Source: Nocardia alba NBRC 108234
GTDB taxonomy: Bacteria > Actinomycetota > Actinomycetes > Mycobacteriales > Mycobacteriaceae
DNA: 64,000 nt
Assembly: GCF_001612665.1 (NCBI RefSeq)
Contig: NZ_BDAX01000017.1
Location: 1-64,000 of the forward strand
Direction of reading: 5' to 3'
Shown here: in pieces, positions 58,940 through 64,000 of the stretch
Layout of the letters: each line of letters begins with the position of its first letter
Position numbering within the stretch: the first letter of the stretch is position 1
Translations under genes and position numbers: made by a program
Notes under the pieces: model-generated
The model's input: the letters and a program-made list of their open reading frames with translations, nothing else
The model's database searches: none
What the model was told of the DNA's origin: nothing

Positions 58940-60457
58940 CTAAACCTTGACGCCGATGTATTTGGTCTCGAGGAATTCGTCGATCCCGGTGAACCCGCCC
59001 TCACGTCCGAGTCCCGATTCCTTCACCCCGCCGAACGGCGCGGCCGGATTGGAGACCACGCCCTGGTTCAGGCCGACCATGCCCGTGTCGAGCGCTTCAC
59101 AGACGCGCAGCCCGCGCCGCAGGTTCTCGGTGAACACGTACGCGACCAGCCCGTAGGGGGTGTCGTTGGCGCGGGTGATCGCTTCGTCCTCGGTGTCGAA
59201 GATGCCGATCGCGGCGACCGGACCGAAGATCTCGGTGTGGCACAACTCGGCGTCGTCGGGCACGTCGGTGAGCAGGGTCGCCGGGTAGAACGTGCCCGGT
59301 CCGTCGATCGCCGTGCCGCCCAGCCGCACTGTCGCGCCGCGTCGGCGTGCGTCGGCCACGAGATGTTCGACCTTGGCGACGGCGTCGGCGTCGATGAGCG
59401 GCCCGACGACAACGCCCGGCTCGGTACCGCGGCCCATCGGCAGCACCGCCATCCGGGCGGCCAGTCGTTGCGCGAACTCGTCAGCGATGCCGCGCTGCAC
59501 CAGAATTCGGTTCGCGGCCGTACAAGCCTGGCCGATATTGCGCATCTTGGCCGCCAGCGCGCCCTCGACCGCTTCGTCGAGATCGGCATCGTCGAACACC
59601 AGCAGCGGCGCGTTGCCGCCGAGTTCCATGGAGGTGCGCATAACGGTGCGGGCGCACTGTTCCAGCAGGATTTTCCCGATGGCGGTCGACCCGGTGAAGG
59701 AGAGTTTGCGCGAGCGCGGATCGGCGATGATCGGTGTCATCACCGCGCCGGGGTCGGCGGTGGTCACCACATTGACCACACCGGCGGGTACGCCCGCGTC
59801 GGCCAGGATCGCCGCGAGTGCCAGCATCGAAAGAGGCGTCTGTTCGGCGGGTTTCACGACGCAGGTGCATCCGGCGGCCAAGGCGGGCGCGATCTTGCGG
59901 GCACCCATGGCCATCGGGAAATTCCACGGCGTGATGAGCAGACTCGGCCCCACCGGCTGTTTCGTCACCAGAAACCGCGAGCCCCCCGTCGGCGCGGGCA
60001 GGTACCCGCCGTCGAGGCGGACGGCTTCCTCGGCGAACCAGCGGAAGAACTCCGCGGCGTAGGCGACTTCGCCGCGCGCCTCCGGCACCGGCTTGCCCAT
60101 CTCGAGAGTCATGATCAGGGCGAGGCGTTCGGTGTCGGCGAGAAGTGCGCGGTGCGCGCGCATCAGGATGTCGCCGCGGGTGCGCGCCGGGGTGTTCGCC
60201 CAGTCCGCCTGCGCGTCGGCCGCGGCGGTGAGTGCGTCGAGTCCGTCGGCGGGGGTCGCATCGGCCACCGCGCACAGTCGCGCGCCGGTCGAGGGATCCA
60301 GGACGGGCAGCGTGGCGGGGGTGTCGCGCCATCGGCCGCCGAGGAACAGGCCCTTCGGGACGCTGTCGATCGCGGCGCGTTCGGCGGCGCTGCGGGTGTC
60401 GAGCAGCGGTGCGCTGCCTGCGGGCTCGTGTGTGAGCAGCCCTCGTTCCTCGCTCAT
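58940..60457 (-). CDS. aldehyde dehydrogenase, succinate-semialdehyde dehydrogenase type
   Basis: NAD(P)-dependent aldehyde dehydrogenase of 505 residues. Family motifs: ITPWNFPMAM at the cofactor site, the catalytic Glu in MELGGNAP, the catalytic Cys in GQACTAANR, and FGGVKESGLGREGG at the C-terminus. The last two are typical of GabD-like enzymes. It is divergent from an aminotransferase, the pairing seen in 4-aminobutyrate breakdown (amine to semialdehyde to acid). The ATG at 60457 is used; a much longer open frame upstream runs antisense to the aminotransferase. Confidence 0.9.
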   Translation of the reverse strand: MSEERGLLTHEPAGSAPLLDTRSAAERAAIDSVPKGLFLGGRWRDTPATLPVLDPSTGARLCAVADATPADGLDALTAAADAQADWANTPARTRGDILMRAHRALLADTERLALIMTLEMGKPVPEARGEVAYAAEFFRWFAEEAVRLDGGYLPAPTGGSRFLVTKQPVGPSLLITPWNFPMAMGARKIAPALAAGCTCVVKPAEQTPLSMLALAAILADAGVPAGVVNVVTTADPGAVMTPIIADPRSRKLSFTGSTAIGKILLEQCARTVMRTSMELGGNAPLLVFDDADLDEAVEGALAAKMRNIGQACTAANRILVQRGIADEFAQRLAARMAVLPMGRGTEPGVVVGPLIDADAVAKVEHLVADARRRGATVRLGGTAIDGPGTFYPATLLTDVPDDAELCHTEIFGPVAAIGIFDTEDEAITRANDTPYGLVAYVFTENLRRGLRVCEALDTGMVGLNQGVVSNPAAPFGGVKESGLGREGGFTGIDEFLETKYIGVKV

Positions 60458-60524
60458 GCGGTGCCCTGCCTCCCGACGCGGTGGGATCAACCATTGCTGT
60501 GACCCCTGCGGCCATGTTATGCAT

Positions 60525-60551
60525 ATTGTCAACAATCCGACAATAGACAAT
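60525..60551. promoter_or_regulatory. operator-like repeats between aldehyde dehydrogenase and aminotransferase genes
   Basis: ATTGT-CA-ACAAT (60525-60536) is a perfect 5-base palindrome around two bases, and GACAAT occurs twice in tandem at 60539-60544 and 60546-60551, each inverted relative to ATTGTC at 60525-60530. The pattern resembles GntR/FadR-type sites. It stands in the divergent gap and would control both transcripts; no regulator gene is in the visible part of the cluster. Confidence 0.6.
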
Positions 60552-60565
60552 CTGGGGAGTCCTTG

Positions 60566-61807
60566 ATGACCGAGCTGTCTCCCGTCCTGAAGCAGGCCAC
60601 GCCCGTCCACGTCGACCACGGCGCGGGCTGCTACCTCTACGACACCGACGGTCGCCGCTACCTGGACTTCACCGCCGGGATCGGCGTCACCAGTACCGGC
60701 CACTGCCATCCCACCGTGGTCGCGGCCGCGCAAGCCCAGGTCGCCAGCCTGATCCACGGGCAGTACACGACGGTGCTGCACCGGCCGCTGCTGGAACTCA
60801 CCGAGCGACTCGGCACCGTGCTGCCCGAGGGCCTGGACGCGCTGTTCTTCGCCAATTCCGGCAGCGAGGCGGTCGAGGCCGCGCTGCGTCTGGTTCGCCA
60901 AGCCACCGGGCGGCCGAACGTGGTCGTCTTCCACGGTGGTTTTCACGGCCGCACGGTCGCCGCCGCGACCATGACCACCTCGGGGACCCGGTTCTCGGCG
61001 GGATTCAGCCCGCTGATGTCGGGTGTGCACGTGGCCCCGTTCCCGACCGCCTTCCGATACGGCTGGAGCGAGGAGGAGGCCACCGACTTCGCCCTGCGTG
61101 AACTCGACTATCTGCTCGCCACCCTCACCTCGCCCGCGGAAACCGCCGCGTTCCTCGTCGAACCGGTGCTCGGCGAGGGCGGCTACATCCCCGGCAACAC
61201 CCGGTTCTTCCAGGGCCTGCGCGAGCGCGCCGACCGGCACGGCATCCTGCTGGTCTTCGACGAGATCCAGACCGGCTTCGGCCGCACCGGAAAGTTCTTC
61301 GGCCACCAGCACTTCGACGTCCGTCCCGATGTGATCACCATCGCCAAGGGGTTGGCCAGCGGGTTCCCCTTGTCGGGCATCGCGGCGTCACGCGAGCTGA
61401 TGGCCAAGGCCTGGCCGGGGTCGCAGGGCGGGACCTACGGCGGCAACGCGGTGGCCTGTGCCGCCGCTGTCGCGACGCTGCAGGTGATCGAGGCCGAGGG
61501 TCTCGTCGACAACGCCGCCGTTCGTGGCGCGCAATTGCGCGGTGGCGTCGAGAGTCTCGCCACGAAGGCGATCGGAGACGTGCGTGGTCTGGGTCTGCTC
61601 GTCGGCGCCGAGTTCACTACCCCGACCGGTGAACCCGATACCGCGACGGCGACCGCCGCCCAGCAGGCGGCCGTCGACAAGGGCCTGCTGCTGCTCACCT
61701 GCGGCGCGCACATGAACGTGGTGCGCATGATTCCGCCGCTGATCGTCACCGAAACCCAGGTCGAGGACGCGCTGGCGATCTGGTCGGAAGTCCTCGCGCA
61801 GCTGTAG
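60566..61807 (+). CDS. class III aminotransferase (4-aminobutyrate transaminase-like)
   Basis: PLP-dependent omega-aminotransferase of 413 residues. The PLP phosphate site reads NSGSEAVEAAL (about 97-107), the acidic ring contact is in FDEIQTGFGR, and the Schiff-base lysine is Lys261 (TIAKGLASG). It would move an amino group from an omega-amine such as 4-aminobutyrate to a keto acid, producing a semialdehyde for the divergent dehydrogenase. The ATG at 60566 follows GGGGAG; a TTG three bases earlier is in frame. Confidence 0.9.
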   Translation: MTELSPVLKQATPVHVDHGAGCYLYDTDGRRYLDFTAGIGVTSTGHCHPTVVAAAQAQVASLIHGQYTTVLHRPLLELTERLGTVLPEGLDALFFANSGSEAVEAALRLVRQATGRPNVVVFHGGFHGRTVAAATMTTSGTRFSAGFSPLMSGVHVAPFPTAFRYGWSEEEATDFALRELDYLLATLTSPAETAAFLVEPVLGEGGYIPGNTRFFQGLRERADRHGILLVFDEIQTGFGRTGKFFGHQHFDVRPDVITIAKGLASGFPLSGIAASRELMAKAWPGSQGGTYGGNAVACAAAVATLQVIEAEGLVDNAAVRGAQLRGGVESLATKAIGDVRGLGLLVGAEFTTPTGEPDTATATAAQQAAVDKGLLLLTCGAHMNVVRMIPPLIVTETQVEDALAIWSEVLAQL

Positions 61808-61899
61808 TCCGGGTGCTGTCCCCGCTCGGGTTCCGGGCGGGGACGCGCACCGCCTCCGGGACGAGCCCGATATCGCGCACCGCACAGGAAGCAGACCCG

Positions 61900-62394
61900 A
61901 TGGCCCGCTACATGAGCATCACCCTCACCAAGGCCGGCGTCACCTGCCGCGCCCGCCTCCTCGACGACGAGGCGCCGCTGACATGTGCCGCCGTCTGGGA
62001 CGCGCTCCCGCAGGAGGGCGACGCCTTCCACGCCAAATACGCCCGCAACGAGGTCTACGCCCTGGTGCCCCGCATCACGGCGGCCCCACACCGCGAAAAC
62101 CCCACTGTCACACCGATTCCCGGCGATGTCTGCCTCTTCGACTTCGAACCGTGGGAAATCGGCAACCCCGCCTATGGCTACGAACCCGGTTCCGCCGCCC
62201 ATCACGCCCAGGGCGCCACCGACCTGGCCCTGTTCTACGGCCGCAACAACCTGCTGATCAACGGCGACCTCGGCTGGGTTCCCGGCAGTGTCTTCGCCAC
62301 GATCGACGACGGCCTCGCGGACTTGGCCGAGGCCTGCAACGGGCTGTGGTTGCGCGGTGTCGAGGGCGAGACATTGGCCTTCGCCCGCGCCTGA
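61900..62394 (+). CDS. DUF3830 family protein (cyclophilin-like fold)
   Basis: A 164-residue soluble protein. DUF3830 members have a cyclophilin-like beta-barrel and unknown function; they often stand next to amidases or decarboxylases of poorly known catabolic routes. Visible motifs are CRARLLDDEAPLTCAAVWDALP, the ARNEVYALVP segment and GDVCLFDFEP. The ATG at 61900 follows AGGAAG. It comes 92 bases after the aminotransferase on the same strand and is convergent with the amidase gene. Confidence 0.82.
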   Translation: MARYMSITLTKAGVTCRARLLDDEAPLTCAAVWDALPQEGDAFHAKYARNEVYALVPRITAAPHRENPTVTPIPGDVCLFDFEPWEIGNPAYGYEPGSAAHHAQGATDLALFYGRNNLLINGDLGWVPGSVFATIDDGLADLAEACNGLWLRGVEGETLAFARA

Positions 62395-62491
62395 TCCGGC
62401 CGCACCCTCTTCGGACCGACCGGAAGAGCGGTGATCTCGGCGCCGCCGCACCGATGCGGCGGCGGCGAAATGGGTCAGCGCCCTGGCTGTT

Positions 62492-63886
62492 TCAGGAGTT
62501 CAGCACGAACTCGGCGTGCCTGGCGACCGCGAGGATCAAGTCGTCGGAGTGTCGCGGTCCCACGATCTGCATCCCCACCGGCAGCCCGGCGCGAGTGGTG
62601 CCGACGGGGATGCTGATGGCGGGCTGCTGCGTCATGTTGAACGGGTAGGTGAACGGGGTCCAGTCGGGCCAGCCGTCGAGCCCGCTGCCCGGCGGTACGT
62701 CGTGTCCGGCCGCGAAGGCGGTGATCGGCATGGTCGGGGTGATCAGGACGTCGTAGGCCAGGTGGAAGGTGCCCATCGTGATGCCGACTTCGGCGGCGAC
62801 GTGGCGGGCCTCGAGATAGTCGATGGCGCTGACGGATTCACCGCGCGCCCACGCCGCGCCCAACCCGGCATCCACCCGCTCGCGCGACCCGGCCGGGAAC
62901 TTCGACAGCATGGTCGCCGCGCCCGCGGCCCAGAGCGTCTCGAAAGCCGCACGCGGATCGGCGAATCCGGGGTCCACCGCGTCGATGGTGAGCTCGGCCT
63001 CGGCCAGGCGGGCGACCGCGCGCTCGACGATCTCGGCGACCTCGGGGTCCACGCGCGCGTACCCGAGTGTGGCCGAGTAACCGACCGAGATCCCGCGCAC
63101 CCCACGCTGGATCTGGCTGCGGAAGGTGGTGAGCGTGGGCGCCAGTGCGGTCGGGTCGCGCGGATCCGGCAGCGAGAGGATGTCCATCAGCAGCGCCGCG
63201 TCCTCGACGGTGCGCGTCATCGGCCCGGCATGTGCGAGTGGGCCGAACGGGCTGGCCGGGTACAGCGGCACCCGCCCGTGGGTCGGCTTGAAGCCGACGA
63301 TCCCGCAGAAGGACGCCGGGATCCGGATGCTGCCGCCACCGTCGGTGCCCACCGACACCGGCGTCATCCCACCGGCCACCGCCGCCGCGCTGCCCCCGGA
63401 CGACCCGCCCGCGGTCGTCGCGGGATCGGCGGGATTGCGGGTGATGCCGGTGAGCGGGCTGTCGGTGACGCCCTTCCAGGCGATCTCCGGGGTGGTCGTC
63501 TTGCCGACGAACACCATCCCGTCCTCGCGCAGTCGAGCGGCCACCGGACTGTCCACCAGCCACGGCCCGCTCGCGTCGACGCACGTGGAACCGCGCAGGG
63601 TGGGCCAGCCTTCGGTCAGGAAGATGTCCTTGATGGAAATCGGCACCCCGTCGAGCAACCCGCGCGGATTGCCCGACTGCCAGCGCGCCTCGGAGTCCTT
63701 GGCCTGCACGAGCGCCCGATCCGGATCGACCAGGCAGAAGGCATTGAGCGCGCCGTCGCGGGCGGCGATGGCGTCCAGGCAGGCCTGCGTGGCTTCGACG
63801 GGGGAGAGCTGCCGGGCCGCGTAGGCCGAGACCAGTTGCACCGCCGTCAGCGCGGTGGGATCGGTGGGCAGATCGGGCTGCGTCAT
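62492..63886 (-). CDS. amidase (amidase-signature family)
   Basis: Hydrolyses an amide bond; substrate unknown. The 464 residues carry the Ser-cisSer-Lys triad of the amidase-signature family: Lys86 (SIKDIF), the cis-Ser in GGSSGGSAAA (about 161-168), and the nucleophile Ser186 in GTDGGGSIRIP. It lacks gatB/gatC neighbours, so it is not the Glu-tRNA amidotransferase subunit. It lies 12 bases after a D-2-hydroxyacid dehydrogenase gene on the same strand, probably one operon. Confidence 0.92.
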   Translation of the reverse strand: MTQPDLPTDPTALTAVQLVSAYAARQLSPVEATQACLDAIAARDGALNAFCLVDPDRALVQAKDSEARWQSGNPRGLLDGVPISIKDIFLTEGWPTLRGSTCVDASGPWLVDSPVAARLREDGMVFVGKTTTPEIAWKGVTDSPLTGITRNPADPATTAGGSSGGSAAAVAGGMTPVSVGTDGGGSIRIPASFCGIVGFKPTHGRVPLYPASPFGPLAHAGPMTRTVEDAALLMDILSLPDPRDPTALAPTLTTFRSQIQRGVRGISVGYSATLGYARVDPEVAEIVERAVARLAEAELTIDAVDPGFADPRAAFETLWAAGAATMLSKFPAGSRERVDAGLGAAWARGESVSAIDYLEARHVAAEVGITMGTFHLAYDVLITPTMPITAFAAGHDVPPGSGLDGWPDWTPFTYPFNMTQQPAISIPVGTTRAGLPVGMQIVGPRHSDDLILAVARHAEFVLNS

Positions 63887-63898
63887 GGCGGGGCTCCT

Positions 63899-64000
63899 TC
63901 AGCCGGGCACGTACCCGAGCGTCTTGTCGACAACGTTGTCCAGCGGCAGTCCGGCCGCCCACCTGCCGAAATTGTCGGTGAACGCGCGGACGATCTCGGT
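63899..64000 (-). CDS. D-2-hydroxyacid dehydrogenase, C-terminal end (cut by window edge)
   Basis: Only 33 residues are visible, on the minus strand up to the TGA at 63899-63901. They end with FTDNFGRWAAGLPLDNVVD and then KTLGYVPG, the typical C-terminus of NAD-dependent D-isomer 2-hydroxyacid dehydrogenases (pattern LxNVVD). The call rests on this short tail alone. The amidase start follows after 12 bases. Confidence 0.6.
   Translation of the reverse strand, partial: TEIVRAFTDNFGRWAAGLPLDNVVDKTLGYVPG

Overview
The window is high-GC actinobacterial chromosome, most probably Nocardia or a close mycolic-acid relative. Gene order matches, as I remember it, the Mycobacterium tuberculosis segment Rv1447c to Rv1488: zwf, tal, tkt, ctaB, qor, ctaA, an ABC exporter, mptB, sufR-B-D-C-S-U-T, an ABC-F protein, a small HTH protein, a TetR gene, acn, ripA, moxR, fabG1, inhA, hemH, nfeD and an SPFH gene. 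Envelope genes (mptB, fabG1/inhA, ripA) fit a mycolate-containing cell wall. DUF4189 secreted proteins, a lycopene-cyclase-like gene and several inserted regulators point to Nocardia rather than Mycobacterium. Genus is an inference from gene content. No phage, insertion sequence, CRISPR array, integrase or rRNA was seen.

Layout. 1-3931: pentose phosphate operon tkt-tal-zwf on the minus strand, with zwf cut by the window edge. 4375-10167: heme o/a synthesis genes ctaB and ctaA, interrupted by an FAD monooxygenase with a divergent TetR regulator and by a quinone oxidoreductase. 10236-14760: DrrAB-like ABC exporter, MptB mannosyltransferase and a rhomboid protease with an N-terminal Cys-rich ribbon. 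15029-21517: suf iron-sulfur assembly operon with SufR autoregulator, operator-like repeats and a clear terminator. 21648-25683: accessory stretch with two DUF4189 secreted proteins, a TetR and a PucR-type regulator, and a NADAR protein. 25687-31058: methionine importer metQ-N-I, GNAT, Ku and a lycopene-cyclase-like protein. 31266-38734: MMPL transporter, SDR, ABC-F protein, small HTH protein, an MvdC/MvdD-type ATP-grasp enzyme with a small partner gene, and a thioesterase. 38822-40708: cupin/MarR pair, an unusual tRNA-like gene and a TetR gene. 40839-49489: aconitase, a membrane protein, RipA peptidoglycan hydrolase and the MoxR-DUF58-VWA module. 49574-56288: fabG1-inhA-hemH, three genes of unknown function, and nfeD-SPFH. 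56337-64000: moeA, then a catabolic-looking cluster (tartrate/isopropylmalate dehydrogenase family, succinate-semialdehyde-type dehydrogenase, class III aminotransferase, DUF3830, amidase, D-2-hydroxyacid dehydrogenase end).

How the genes work together. Most of the window is core metabolism and envelope biology. Redox and iron themes recur: Suf supplies clusters to aconitase and probably to the Cys-rich ferrochelatase; CtaB/CtaA make heme for cytochrome oxidase; HemH makes (copro)heme. FabG1 and InhA extend mycolate precursors, MptB makes lipomannan core, and RipA with MoxR-DUF58-VWA acts at the cell surface. The best candidates for something not yet described are the ATP-grasp plus 139-aa partner pair at 36643-38036 (a possible graspetide-type peptide system), the tRNA-like gene at 39952-40027 with a non-standard anticodon arm, the repeats in front of sufR, and the DUF3830/amidase catabolic cluster at the right end.
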